Below, piece by piece: positions 19,146 through 30,872 of a DNA stretch of 64,000 nucleotides. Under the pieces are notes generated by a model. That model did not search any database and was not told where the DNA came from. It saw nothing but the letters and a program-made list of their open reading frames with translations. Positions within the stretch are counted from its first letter, which is position 1; the number at the start of each line of letters is the position of its first letter. The translations under genes were made by a program, and so were the position numbers. The DNA is taken from assembly GCA_963752755.1 (NCBI GenBank), contig CAVVZJ010000003.1:744001-808000 (forward strand), written 5' to 3'. The DNA comes from CAVVZJ01 sp963752755 (GTDB taxonomy: Bacteria; Planctomycetota; Planctomycetia; Isosphaerales; Isosphaeraceae).

Positions 19146-19176
19146 AGTCGGCAGTCGGCAGTCGGCAGTCGGCAGT
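19146..19176. repeat. AGTCGGC heptamer tandem repeat (rplA-rplJ spacer)
   Basis: Just over four tandem copies of the 7-mer AGTCGGC. A partial complement (ACTGCCCGCCGAGACCGAC) lies 22 bp further on, so a weak hairpin can form. Confidence 0.8.
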
Positions 19177-19232
19177 AAAGCGAAGCCAAGCCAAGATCAC
19201 TGCCCGCCGAGACCGACGGCCTGCGACAAGCA

Positions 19233-19799
19233 ATGAGTAAATACGTTAAAGAAATGATGATGGGCCAGCTCAGGACCGACCTGGACGGGACGCAGTCGGT
19301 CTTGATCCTGGATCTCAAGGGCCTGGACGCCACCTCGGAGAACCAGTTCCGCCTGGACCTCCGCAAGAAGAACATCCAGGTCCGGTCGTTGAAGAATACC
19401 CTGGCCCGCAAGGTCTTCACCGACATGGGGCTGGAGGGCCTGAGCCAGTTCCTCAGCGGCCCGAGCGTCGCGATCTGGGGCGGCGAAGGGATCGCCGAGC
19501 TGGCCAAGGAGGTCTCCGACCGCGTCAACAAGCTGAAGAAGCCCGAGATCAAGGGCGGGGCCGTCGAGGGCACGATCATCGGCCCGGCCCAGGTCGAGGA
19601 TATCACCAAGCTGCCCAGCCGGGAGGCCCTGATCGCCCGCGTGGCCGGCCTGGCCCTGGCCCCGGTCCAGCGAGTCGTCAGCCTGGCCAACGCCCCGGCG
19701 TCCGGCCTGCTCGGCCAACTCAAGGCGATCGCCGAGAAGGAAGGCGAAGGCGCGGGCGAAGCTGAGGGCGGTGAGCCCGCGGCGCCGGCCGAGTCGTGA
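19233..19799 (+). CDS. rplJ: Ribosomal protein uL10
   Basis: 188 residues. L10 anchors L7/L12 dimers to the L11-region rRNA to form the stalk. The N-terminal globular part reads SVLILDLKGLDATSENQFRL and QVRSLKNTLARKVF. The helical tail that binds L7/L12 (about residues 145-175) carries QRVVSLANAPASGLLGQLKA, followed by an acidic Gly/Glu/Ala tail. ATG 19233 follows the repeat-containing spacer without a strong Shine-Dalgarno (GACAAGCA). Paired with rplL downstream as usual. Confidence 0.95.
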   Translation: MSKYVKEMMMGQLRTDLDGTQSVLILDLKGLDATSENQFRLDLRKKNIQVRSLKNTLARKVFTDMGLEGLSQFLSGPSVAIWGGEGIAELAKEVSDRVNKLKKPEIKGGAVEGTIIGPAQVEDITKLPSREALIARVAGLALAPVQRVVSLANAPASGLLGQLKAIAEKEGEGAGEAEGGEPAAPAES

Positions 19800-19985
19800 C
19801 GCGGCGGTGATCGATCTCCCGCCCGCTCTGGCCGGCCGGGCGTTGCGCAGTCCCATGTTGAAAATTCCGGTTGCTTGATACGGCAAGAGGGTGCGGCCGA
19901 CGCACCAACTTTCTCCAACTACCATCCATCCGACGGGCCCGGGGCGTTCCAGAGCCCCGCCCACAGCGAAAGGATCGAACGAGTC

Positions 19986-20390
19986 ATGGCCACCGACGGG
20001 ACCACCACCTTCGCCGAGAACATCAAGACCCTGGGCGACCAGATCGTCAAGCTGACGGTTCTGGAGGCCAAGAGCCTGGGCGACTACCTGGAGGAAGAGT
20101 ACGGCATCAAGGCCGCCGCCGCCCCCGTGGCCATGGCGATGGCCCCCGCCGGCCAGGCGGCCGAGGAGGCCCCGGCGAAAACCGAGTTCGACGTCGTGCT
20201 CGAAGCCGCCGGCGCCCAGAAGATCAACGTCATCAAGGTGGTCCGCGCCGCCACCCAGCTCGGGCTGAAGGAAGCCAAGGACTTGGTCGACGGCGCTCCC
20301 AAGCCGATCAAGCAGGGCATCTCCGAGGACGACGCCAAGAAGCTCAAGAAGGAGCTGGAAGACGCCGGCGCGACCGTCTCGATCAAGTGA
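19986..20390 (+). CDS. rplL: Ribosomal protein bL12 (L7/L12)
   Basis: 134 residues. An N-terminal dimerisation domain (FAENIKTLGDQIVKLTVLEA) leads to an Ala/Pro hinge (APVAMAMAPAGQAAEEAPA), then the C-terminal factor-binding domain (KTEFDVVLEAAGAQKINVIK, GLKEAKDLVDGAPKPIKQGI). L12 recruits and activates translational GTPases. ATG 19986 follows AAAGGATCGAACGAGTC; the frame is open about 37 codons further upstream but without homology. Last ribosomal gene before rpoB. Confidence 0.97.
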   Translation: MATDGTTTFAENIKTLGDQIVKLTVLEAKSLGDYLEEEYGIKAAAAPVAMAMAPAGQAAEEAPAKTEFDVVLEAAGAQKINVIKVVRAATQLGLKEAKDLVDGAPKPIKQGISEDDAKKLKKELEDAGATVSIK

Positions 20391-20788
20391 TCGCGGCGAG
20401 CCCAAAAGCCTCAGCCGACGCGACGCCTCCGGCCGGCTCCCCCAGGGGCGGGCCGGAGCGCCGCCATCGCCGTCGTGCCGGAGTCGCGGGGGCCGGGTTG
20501 ACCTCGGCCCTAAAATCAGTCATCCAGGACAAACGTCCATGATCGCGGCTCTCCGCTCAACCGGCTATCCGACCCATCCCCAGGAACCCTCTCGCCCCGG
20601 CGCGACACCCCGACGGCTCCCCGCCGCCGGGAACAACACGCCGGGGTGTTTCGGCGCGCCGGACGCGGCCGCCTTGACCTGATACGCCAGACCGACCGGC
20701 CCGCAAGGCCGCGCGTCCTCACTGCCCCTTCCTCGCCCACGCCGGAATCGACCCGCGGCTTTTCCCTCCGTCCGAGGAGCGCGACAGC
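20391..20788 (+). other. rplL-rpoB spacer with hairpin
   Basis: 398 bp without a supported gene. CTCCGGCC (20427-20434) pairs with GGCCGGAG (20451-20458), a hairpin without a T-run. In many bacteria this spacer holds an attenuator and an RNase III site that set the polymerase-to-ribosomal-protein ratio; an attenuator here is inference. Confidence 0.45.
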
Positions 20789-24511
<3,723 letters not shown>

Positions 24512-24531
24512 CCCCCGACCCCGAGACCCGC

Positions 24532-24554
24532 CCCCTGGTATAATTCCCCAGGGG
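24532..24554 (+). promoter_or_regulatory. Candidate promoter inside an inverted repeat, downstream of rpoB
   Basis: TGGTATAATT gives a TATAAT at 24539-24544 about 79 bp before the next start codon. It lies in the loop between CCCCTGG (24532-24538) and CCAGGGG (24548-24554). The repeat could be an operator, part of the rpoB terminator, or chance. Confidence 0.45.
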
Positions 24555-24622
24555 ACGGGCTCATTTTCTCCCCTCCCCACGACCTCTCCGCACCACCGTT
24601 CCTTCCCGTCGCGGGGCCACCC

Positions 24623-24988
24623 ATGAGCAAGCCCTCGACCCTCTCCCCCGCCGAACTCCGCGAACTCGACCGCTTCCATCGCGAAGGTGGTCTCCGCGCC
24701 CTGGCGTCGCCGCACGTCCACTACGACGATCCGCAATGTCCCCATCCCGGCTGCGATCACCGGATGGAATGGATCGACTTCAAGCTCGAACTCCACGGCG
24801 ATCCCGAAGCGATTGACAAGCCCTTGGTGACCTCCTGGTGGCAAGGCACCGGCTTCGCCGGCCGCTGCCCCGCCTGCCAGGGTTGGATTCGATTTACGAC
24901 CCTGGCGATGGAGCCCCTCGACGATCGCCAGGCCGCCCAGTGTCCCCATCTCCCGGCGCATTGGCAGGACGTGGCCCAGATCGCCTGA
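24623..24988 (+). CDS. Small protein with paired Cys/His zinc-like motifs, unknown function
   Basis: 121 residues, family not recognised. Two metal-binding-like clusters are visible: CPHPGCDHRMEW (about residues 39-50) and CPACQGWIRF (about 83-92), plus CPHLPAHW near the C-terminus. The pattern suggests a zinc ribbon, so nucleic-acid or protein contact is possible. No signal peptide or membrane helix. The next gene starts 20 bp downstream and also ends in a Cys-rich ribbon, so the two may be co-expressed. A candidate promoter lies about 80 bp upstream. Confidence 0.65.
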   Translation: MSKPSTLSPAELRELDRFHREGGLRALASPHVHYDDPQCPHPGCDHRMEWIDFKLELHGDPEAIDKPLVTSWWQGTGFAGRCPACQGWIRFTTLAMEPLDDRQAAQCPHLPAHWQDVAQIA

Positions 24989-25008
24989 CCTCGGGGGTGG
25001 AACGAACG

Positions 25009-25854
25009 ATGCGACCCCGCTTCAAGATCGCCACTCTGGCCTTCCTCGTGGTCCTCCTCGCCCTCGACTTCGCCTGGATGCGGTTGCTTCACCCGGTCCG
25101 AGGTCGTTCGGTCTTCTCGTTCGCCGCCCAGGGCTTCGACGTCGGCGTCCTCCCGATGGCCAACGTGCTGGCCTTCGGCCTTTATCACAGGCTTTCCCGC
25201 CGAGATCAGCCCCATCACTTCCTCACAGGGTTCCTGATCTGGGGCTTCGGTGCTTTGATTTTATATATGATCTTGTGCTGGTCATATCCGAAGAATGTAC
25301 TCATCCTGATCATGCCCCTCTACCTCGCCTGGTCGCTCTGGAAACCCTTGTCTCCTTCGGACCCGGCTCTCCTCGTCGTGGGCGCGATCTCATTCACCGT
25401 ACCCCAGTTGCTCTTGGCCGCGCTCGGTGGATGGATCACCCGTTACTTCGGCCGGTGGCGGGGCTTCGACAAGGAAGAACGGGAGGCGCTGACGGCTTAC
25501 GTCCTTCGATGGCATGGGAACCTCGTCACGAAACCGGAAGCCGAGGGCCTGCGAGCCATCTTCTTCGAGGAGAAAGCCCGGACGCTGGAGCAACAAACCC
25601 CCCAGATGGCATCCGAATACCGCAGCCGGTGGGGCCGACACCATGAATCCCAGGTGGCTCGCAAAGCCTTGAAGATCGGGAGGCAAGCGTTCGAGCGCCG
25701 GATCTGCCTTCGCATCCTGAATCAGCACTGGCGCACCCTCTCCATCAACCGTTGCCCCAGATGCCGCCGCGTCCTCCGGACGCCGAAAGCCCAGCAGTGC
25801 TTCTGGTGCGGAAACGCCTGGCATACCGAGCCGCACAAGTCGTTGGATGCCTAG
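25009..25854 (+). CDS. Membrane protein with C-terminal zinc ribbon, unknown function
   Basis: 281 residues. The first half has about four or five hydrophobic helices (IATLAFLVVLLALDFAWM, FLIWGFGALILYMILCW, VLILIMPLYLAWSL, LLVVGAISFTVPQLLLAALG). The second half is a basic cytosolic region ending in a zinc-ribbon-like CPRCRRVLRTPKAQQCFWCG. Family not recognised. ATG 25009 starts the hydrophobic stretch; the open frame before it overlaps the previous gene. The Cys pairs resemble those in rubredoxin-like or zinc-ribbon sensor tails. Confidence 0.65.
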   Translation: MRPRFKIATLAFLVVLLALDFAWMRLLHPVRGRSVFSFAAQGFDVGVLPMANVLAFGLYHRLSRRDQPHHFLTGFLIWGFGALILYMILCWSYPKNVLILIMPLYLAWSLWKPLSPSDPALLVVGAISFTVPQLLLAALGGWITRYFGRWRGFDKEEREALTAYVLRWHGNLVTKPEAEGLRAIFFEEKARTLEQQTPQMASEYRSRWGRHHESQVARKALKIGRQAFERRICLRILNQHWRTLSINRCPRCRRVLRTPKAQQCFWCGNAWHTEPHKSLDA

Positions 25855-25883
25855 CCGCTGCTTTCAAAGGGAAGGGACGTCTC

Positions 25884-26513
25884 ATGTCCACCACCCACAT
25901 CCGCATCGGCCCCGCCGACCACGGCCGCCGCATGTCCCTCGAAGACTTCCGCGAGGCCGAGGAACAACCGGGCTACCGCTACGAACTGGCGCGGGGAGTC
26001 CTTGAAGTCACCGAGACGCCCAGCGACGACCACGGCCAGGTCGTCCACAACACCCATGAAGAATTCAGCGACTACCGCCGCCAGCGCCCCGGCCTGATCC
26101 GCCGGATCGGCCACGGCAGCGACGTCCGCCTGCTGATCCCCGAGTGGAACTCCGACCGCAACCCCGACCTCGCCGTCATCTTCCCCGACGCGCACCGCAA
26201 CGACCGCGGCCGTCAGATCCCCGGCCTCGTCGTCGAGGTGCTTTCCCCCGGCCAGCGGTCGCACGACCGCGACTGCGTCGAGAATCGCCAGGAATACCTG
26301 ACCCGCGGCATCCGCGAATACTGGATCGTCGATCGGTTCCAGCGACTCGTCACGGTCCTGATCTGTCGCGACAACCAAGGCGGCCCCTCCTGGGAGGAAC
26401 GCACCTTCCGCGACGATCAAATCCTCCTCAGCGAAGCCCTCCCCGGCTTCGCCGGCCGGGTCGCCGACCTCTGGAACGGCCTGGAAGCCGACGACCCCAA
26501 CGACCGCGATTGA
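25884..26513 (+). CDS. Uma2 family (DUF820) restriction-endonuclease-fold protein
   Basis: 209 residues. The domain reads MSLEDFREAEEQPGYRYELA, then RNPDLAVIFP, the core IPGLVVEVLSPGQRSHDRDC and YLTRGIREYWIVDRFQRLVT. ATG 25884 follows AAAGGGAAGGGACG. It shares its opening (IRIGPADHGR.M.L..F..AEE) and most core sequence with the Uma2 gene at 37096-37716, so the two are close paralogues. The third, at 12707-13357, is more distant. Biological role of the family is unsettled. Confidence 0.87.
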   Translation: MSTTHIRIGPADHGRRMSLEDFREAEEQPGYRYELARGVLEVTETPSDDHGQVVHNTHEEFSDYRRQRPGLIRRIGHGSDVRLLIPEWNSDRNPDLAVIFPDAHRNDRGRQIPGLVVEVLSPGQRSHDRDCVENRQEYLTRGIREYWIVDRFQRLVTVLICRDNQGGPSWEERTFRDDQILLSEALPGFAGRVADLWNGLEADDPNDRD

Positions 26514-26595
26514 GCCCATTCCCCCCGTTCGGTTGGCCCCGTTCTTGCACGCAACGACCGACCCCGACCCCATCCGAGCCCTTGCCCCCGATTCC

Positions 26596-27738
26596 ATGAA
26601 GACGATCGCAACCGTCATCGGTACTCGCCCTGAGGCCGTGAAGCTGGCGCCCGTGGCCTTGAAGCTGGCCGAGACGCCCGGCGTGCGCTCGCATGTCTGC
26701 TCGACCGGCCAGCACCGCCAGATGCTCGACCAGGTCCTCGGCGTCTTCGGCATCCAGCCCGACACCGACCTCAACCTGATGCAGCCCGGCCAGACCCTCG
26801 CCGGCCTCACCGCCCGCGCCGTCGAGGCGCTCGACGCCTTCTACAAGGGCCTCCAGCCCGACCTCGTCCTGGTTCAAGGCGACACCACCACCGTCTTCTG
26901 CGCCGCCCTCGCCGCCTTCTACCACCGCATCCCCGTCGGCCACGTCGAGGCCGGCCTGCGCACCTGGAACCTCGACGCCCCCTGGCCCGAGGAGGCCAAC
27001 CGCGTCCTGACCGCCCGCCTCGCCGCCCTCCACTTCGCCCCCACGACCTGGGCCCGCGACAACCTCCTCCGCGAAGGCGTCGCACCCGACTCCGTCCTCG
27101 TCACCGGCAACACCGGCATCGATGCCCTCTTCCTGACCCTCGAACGCCTCAAGGCCCAGCCCGACCGCCCCCGCCCCCATTGGCTCGATCGCGGCTCCCG
27201 CCTCGTCCTCATCACCGCCCACCGCCGCGAGAACTTCGGCGCCCCGTTCGAATCCGTCTGCGAAGCCATCGCCGACCTCGCCGGTGCCTTCCCCGACATC
27301 CCGTTCGTCTACCCCGTCCACCCCAACCCCAACGTCACCACCCCCGTCCGCCGCGTCCTCGGCAACCGCGACGACCCCCGCCTGTCCGCCGGAAACGTCC
27401 ACCTGATCGAGCCCCTGGCCTACCCCCAGTTCGTCGAGCTGATGGACGTCAGCACCCTGATCCTCACCGACTCCGGCGGTGTGCAGGAAGAAGCCCCCAG
27501 CCTGGGCAAGCCCGTTCTCGTCCTCCGCGAGACGACCGAGCGCCCCGAGGCCGTCTCCGCCGGTACCGTCCAGCTCGTCGGCACCGACCGCCCGACCATC
27601 GTCCGCTCCGCCACGACCCTCCTGACCGACCCCGCCGCCTACGCCCGCATGACCCACCGCCACAACCCCTACGGCGACGGCCACGCCGCCGCCCGGATCG
27701 TCGAGCGCTGCCTGGCGTTCCTTGATTCCGGGCACTGA
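26596..27738 (+). CDS. wecB: UDP-N-acetylglucosamine 2-epimerase (non-hydrolysing)
   Basis: 380 residues, the usual length. It interconverts UDP-GlcNAc and UDP-ManNAc for surface polysaccharide synthesis, in the cytosol. Family marks are IGTRPEAVKLAPVALKL, VQGDTTTVFCAALAAFY, HVEAGLRTWNLDAPWPEEAN, TGNTGIDALF, TAHRRENFG and the LTDSGGVQEEAPSLGKPVLV motif with the downstream RETTERPEAV. ATG 26596 is used (MKTIATVIGTRPE). Its last 65 bp recur at 31726-31792. No other sugar-nucleotide genes adjoin, but a GT4 glycosyltransferase lies 6 kb away. Confidence 0.95.
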   Translation: MKTIATVIGTRPEAVKLAPVALKLAETPGVRSHVCSTGQHRQMLDQVLGVFGIQPDTDLNLMQPGQTLAGLTARAVEALDAFYKGLQPDLVLVQGDTTTVFCAALAAFYHRIPVGHVEAGLRTWNLDAPWPEEANRVLTARLAALHFAPTTWARDNLLREGVAPDSVLVTGNTGIDALFLTLERLKAQPDRPRPHWLDRGSRLVLITAHRRENFGAPFESVCEAIADLAGAFPDIPFVYPVHPNPNVTTPVRRVLGNRDDPRLSAGNVHLIEPLAYPQFVELMDVSTLILTDSGGVQEEAPSLGKPVLVLRETTERPEAVSAGTVQLVGTDRPTIVRSATTLLTDPAAYARMTHRHNPYGDGHAAARIVERCLAFLDSGH

Positions 27739-27818
27739 GCAGCGCGGAATGCGGCAGACCCTGGGAGTCCGCTGGCCGATCGACCGCGTCGAGTCCGCGA
27801 AGACGCGTCGGCATCAGG

Positions 27819-28247
27819 TCACGGATAATCGGCCGCCTTGCTCGACACACGCTTCCAGCAGTACGTCGTCATCCCCGGCGGGCCCTCGAATTTGGTAGGA
27901 CGCTCCCACCGTCGATCGGCGAAGCGGGTTGTGAGCGTGTTTCCCTCCAGCTTGTAGATACCCATACTTCCAATATTCGATTTATAATAAATATCAATAC
28001 TTTTTGAAGTTTTCTTCGGGTTCAGCTTCACGGTCGCCCATTCCTTCGGCCAGTCTCCGCCGAGAATCCCTGTCTTGACCTTGTTTCCCTGGAATGCGCA
28101 ACCAAGGGGATGGACGCTACCCTCGGTGCGGACGTAGATCCAGGTCCCCTGGAGGCGCTCCAGATCGGACTTCGGCTCGACCTCCTGGCCCGAAGCCGAA
28201 GGGGCCAGAACGAGGATCAGCGAAGCGATCGGAATGAGGCGTGTCAT
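27819..28247 (-). CDS. TIGR03067-like secreted lipocalin-type protein
   Basis: 142 residues with a signal peptide (MTRLIPIASLILVLAPSASG). The mature protein begins SDLERLQGTWIYV, the hallmark of a planctomycete-rich family (TIGR03067) of small beta-barrel-like proteins of unknown function. It ends with KFEGPPGMTTYCWKRV. ATG 28247 is supported by GAGGAGAGGTCCGCC upstream and by the signal peptide. It is convergent with wecB. Likely extracytoplasmic; ligand unknown. Confidence 0.8.
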   Translation of the reverse strand: MTRLIPIASLILVLAPSASGQEVEPKSDLERLQGTWIYVRTEGSVHPLGCAFQGNKVKTGILGGDWPKEWATVKLNPKKTSKSIDIYYKSNIGSMGIYKLEGNTLTTRFADRRWERPTKFEGPPGMTTYCWKRVSSKAADYP

Positions 28248-28404
28248 GGCGGACCTCTCCTCGGTTGAGCACGGAGACGGTCGCGATTTCGCCGGGGGCC
28301 ATCCCGCCGCCTCTGGTCTCCTCAAATCGATTGTTTCAGGAGATCTCTCCCTCGTCAACGGGTGGTGGACGGGTGGTCGGGGCCAGGCGAGTCTTCGACC
28401 GCGG

Positions 28405-28671
28405 GGTGGCACTGGCGGCTTGCCCCAATACTGTCCGGGATTCTGAGTAAGCTGGAGGTCTTCCTATGTCCCCCCGCTCCACCCGTCCGCGCCCGATCGG
28501 TGGGCGACGGACGACTCGGCCGGGCGACCTGGGGTAGATGCGGGGTCCGGGCGAATGAGGCAAGGCCAACTGGAACCTGACACAGAGTCAGCTGTCGATG
28601 CTACCCCTTCTCCATAGCCGCCATTTACCCCAGAATCCCGGACAGTATTGGGGCAAGCCGTCAGTGGCACC
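28405..28671. mobile_element. MITE-like element with 41-bp terminal inverted repeats
   Basis: 267 bp bounded by 28405-28445 and 28631-28671, which are inverted copies with two mismatches (shared core CTTGCCCCAATACTGTCCGG). There is no coding sequence inside and no obvious target duplication. A further half-motif CCAGTGCCACCCGCGG lies at 28694-28709. It could be a non-autonomous element or a large palindromic repeat. This and the next hairpin fill the 28248-28865 gap. Confidence 0.6.
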
Positions 28672-28791
28672 CAGACATTAGCACTTATGATCCACCAGTG
28701 CCACCCGCGGCCCGGTCGCTGCGCGCCCCGGGCTCCGGCCACCCGGCGCCCACGCCACGGCGGAATCATGACGCCTTGAAAGGGGTGGTTC

Positions 28792-28840
28792 GAGACCGCC
28801 CACCGTCCTTGAACCACTTCATCGGACGGTGGGCGGTCTC
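28792..28840 (-). terminator. Hairpin downstream of the 30512-28866 gene
   Basis: GAGACCGCCCACCGTCC (28792-28808) is perfectly complementary to GGACGGTGGGCGGTCTC (28824-28840), with a 15-nt loop. It lies 26 bp past the stop of the minus-strand gene. There is no U-run, so it may act as an RNA stabiliser or Rho-assisted terminator. Confidence 0.6.
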
Positions 28841-28865
28841 CACACGGGACCCGATCCGACGGTAG

Positions 28866-30512
28866 TTATTCCGGGACCACCGTCAGGTAGATCCCCGCCC
28901 AGCCGGCTTCCTCGGTCCCCATGCTGACGTTGACCGCGATCGAGTTGCCGCGGAACCCGTCGCGCTCGATGCCCATCTCCGTCACCGGCAGCGACGTCCC
29001 CGTGTCGGGATCAATCGCATCGGGATCGATCAGGGTGCCGTCCATGCCGGTCTGGACCAGGACCGCGCTCCGAGACTGGCCCGGCCCTTTGCGGAGGTAG
29101 AGGCCGTCAATCGGGTTCACATACGCCCCGCCCTTGACCTCGCCCTTTCTGGCCTTGAAGGCGACGTGGAAGGTGGCATCGCCCGGTTTCCCATCAACCA
29201 ATCCCGACACCGCCACGAACGCGGCGGAGCGCCAGCGAGCCGGCTCCCCGGTGTCGTCCGCTTCACCCGTGCCGGGGACGAGACCCGAGAAGTTCCAGTA
29301 GAGGAAGTCGTCGAAGTCGTCGGGCGCCTTCGCCACCGCCCGCGTCTGCGAGGTCTGGAGGTCATGGACGAAGATCCCCTGGTGCACCGGGACCTGCACC
29401 GTGAACCCATTGGGGTACGTATCTTCGCAGAATTCGATGCGGTCCTGGTTTCCCTCCTCGGGGCACTGCAGGGTCAGGGTCCTGGTCTCGTCCCCCCAGG
29501 CGCCCCAGAAGGCGACGAAGCGCCCGTCGAAGGAGAGGCCCTCGCCGATCTTGTTGAAGACGGCCCCATGCCTCTCGCCGGGCACCCGGTCGCCGATGCC
29601 GACCAGCGTCAGGAGCGGCGGCCTCGGCCCACCGAGTGGCGCCAGGTAGATGCCGCCCCTGGTCGGGTTGTCCTCGTTATCGAAGCCGGCGAACACGGCC
29701 CAGCGGCCGACGGCGCTGGGCGGCGCCGTCGAACCAAACACCGTGCGCGTCCCGGGAATGGCGGTCTCGCTGGTGTCGGCGATCAAGACCGCGGGCGCCG
29801 TGCCGCCGGCGGGGGCGTTCTGCAGGTTGCGGTAATAGACGCCCGTCCGGCTTTCGAGTCCCTCCGTGTAGTTCCCCTTGAACACGATGGTGGCGTAATC
29901 GGTCACCGCCGGCGCGCCGGGGAAGACGTCGAACTTGATCCCATTGGTTCCGGGGACCGCGAAGAAGGAGAAATCGGGCACCTCTCCGAGGTTGCTCTCG
30001 CCGGTGATCAGGTCCCCGTAGGGCGGCGCCCCGTAGGGATTGGTGTAGATGCCCGTGGTGCCGGCGCGGGTCTCGCTGTCCGGGGCGATGAGGTAACGCC
30101 AGACGGGCGGGTGATTCCCGCGAGAGGCCACGGTGCGCGACCACATGTCGATGCGCGGGAACGACGGCGGCTCGGTGAACTTCGAATCCAGATTGTTCGG
30201 CTCCGGTACGAAGGTGTTTCGGTCGAAGATCGTGATCACCGGCGTCCCCTGGGCCATGTCGCGGGTGAAGACTCCGTGAGCGGGTTCTCCCATCTGCCCG
30301 CCCTTGCTCCGTGCGCGGAACACGACCAGTCGGTGGACGTTCAGCGACGGCTGATTGTAGCTGTTGAATTTCCGGTTCTGGCTGTCACCCGGGACGACGA
30401 CGCCGTTGTTCACCACCACCTGCCATTCGAAGTCGCTGCCGAACGCGACCGCCGAGGCCAGCATCGACGCCCCGAAAGCAAGCAGCCAGCCTCTCCGTCG
30501 ATCCATGCTCAT
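28866..30512 (-). CDS. Large secreted protein of unknown function, beta-propeller-like
   Basis: 548 residues. ATG 30512 has GGAGGAG six bases upstream and starts a signal peptide (WLLAFGASMLASAVAFG). The mature chain shows repeated segments of the type VVFRARSKGG, VIFKGN, AVFAGFDN, VAFWGAWGD, VAFKARKGEV, each followed by GVFTRD / GVYYRN / GIYLAP / GIFVHD / GLYLRK. That pattern fits blades of a WD40/TolB-like beta-propeller. Function unknown; probably exported. A terminator-like hairpin lies in its leader and another after its stop. No frameshift, in contrast to other large secreted proteins in this window. Confidence 0.7.
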   Translation of the reverse strand: MSMDRRRGWLLAFGASMLASAVAFGSDFEWQVVVNNGVVVPGDSQNRKFNSYNQPSLNVHRLVVFRARSKGGQMGEPAHGVFTRDMAQGTPVITIFDRNTFVPEPNNLDSKFTEPPSFPRIDMWSRTVASRGNHPPVWRYLIAPDSETRAGTTGIYTNPYGAPPYGDLITGESNLGEVPDFSFFAVPGTNGIKFDVFPGAPAVTDYATIVFKGNYTEGLESRTGVYYRNLQNAPAGGTAPAVLIADTSETAIPGTRTVFGSTAPPSAVGRWAVFAGFDNEDNPTRGGIYLAPLGGPRPPLLTLVGIGDRVPGERHGAVFNKIGEGLSFDGRFVAFWGAWGDETRTLTLQCPEEGNQDRIEFCEDTYPNGFTVQVPVHQGIFVHDLQTSQTRAVAKAPDDFDDFLYWNFSGLVPGTGEADDTGEPARWRSAAFVAVSGLVDGKPGDATFHVAFKARKGEVKGGAYVNPIDGLYLRKGPGQSRSAVLVQTGMDGTLIDPDAIDPDTGTSLPVTEMGIERDGFRGNSIAVNVSMGTEEAGWAGIYLTVVPE

Positions 30513-30551
30513 CGTAACTCCTCCGCAACTCCCCAACCGTGGCAAACAAAA

Positions 30552-30595
30552 AAGGCCCTCCTCGCCCGGCAAGCCAGCCAGGAGAAGAGGGCCTT
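30552..30595 (-). terminator. Terminator-like hairpin in the leader of the 30512 gene
   Basis: On the minus strand AAGGCCCTC (30595-30587) pairs with GAGGGCCTT (30560-30552), followed by TTTTGTTT, a textbook intrinsic terminator. It sits only about 40 bp before the start codon. It either ends an unseen upstream transcript or acts as an attenuator. Confidence 0.65.
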
Positions 30596-30722
30596 CACGA
30601 CCGATCGGTCTCACGCTCATGATGAGACCAGTCAAGCCTCATGATAACTTGAGGGACGGATCACGTCAAGTGTGTGCAGGGAAGCATCCCCACTCCTACG
30701 CCGGATGGCACTGTCGTCGGGG

Positions 30723-30776
30723 GCCACTGGCTTTGCCTGTACTCGGCTCCATCCTGGCACTGGCAAAGCCAGCGGC
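30723..30776. repeat. Palindrome of the GCCACTGGCTTTGCC family
   Basis: GCCACTGGCTTTGCC (30723-30737) is inverted, with one mismatch, at 30762-30776. The GGCACTGG core also occurs in the 28.4-28.7 kb element and neighbouring half-site. A repetitive-palindrome family is suggested. Confidence 0.6.
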
Positions 30777-30872
30777 ACCCAGATCAAGGCCCCGCCCGTG
30801 TCATCCGCGGGTGGCCCGGACACCGTCCGCCGCGGCTGGGTGGCGAACATCGAGCGTGTCTTCGAGGACTAG

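Noticed and set aside
19146..19176. Possible CRISPR array
   Set aside because: Units are contiguous 7-mers without spacers, and no cas genes are present.
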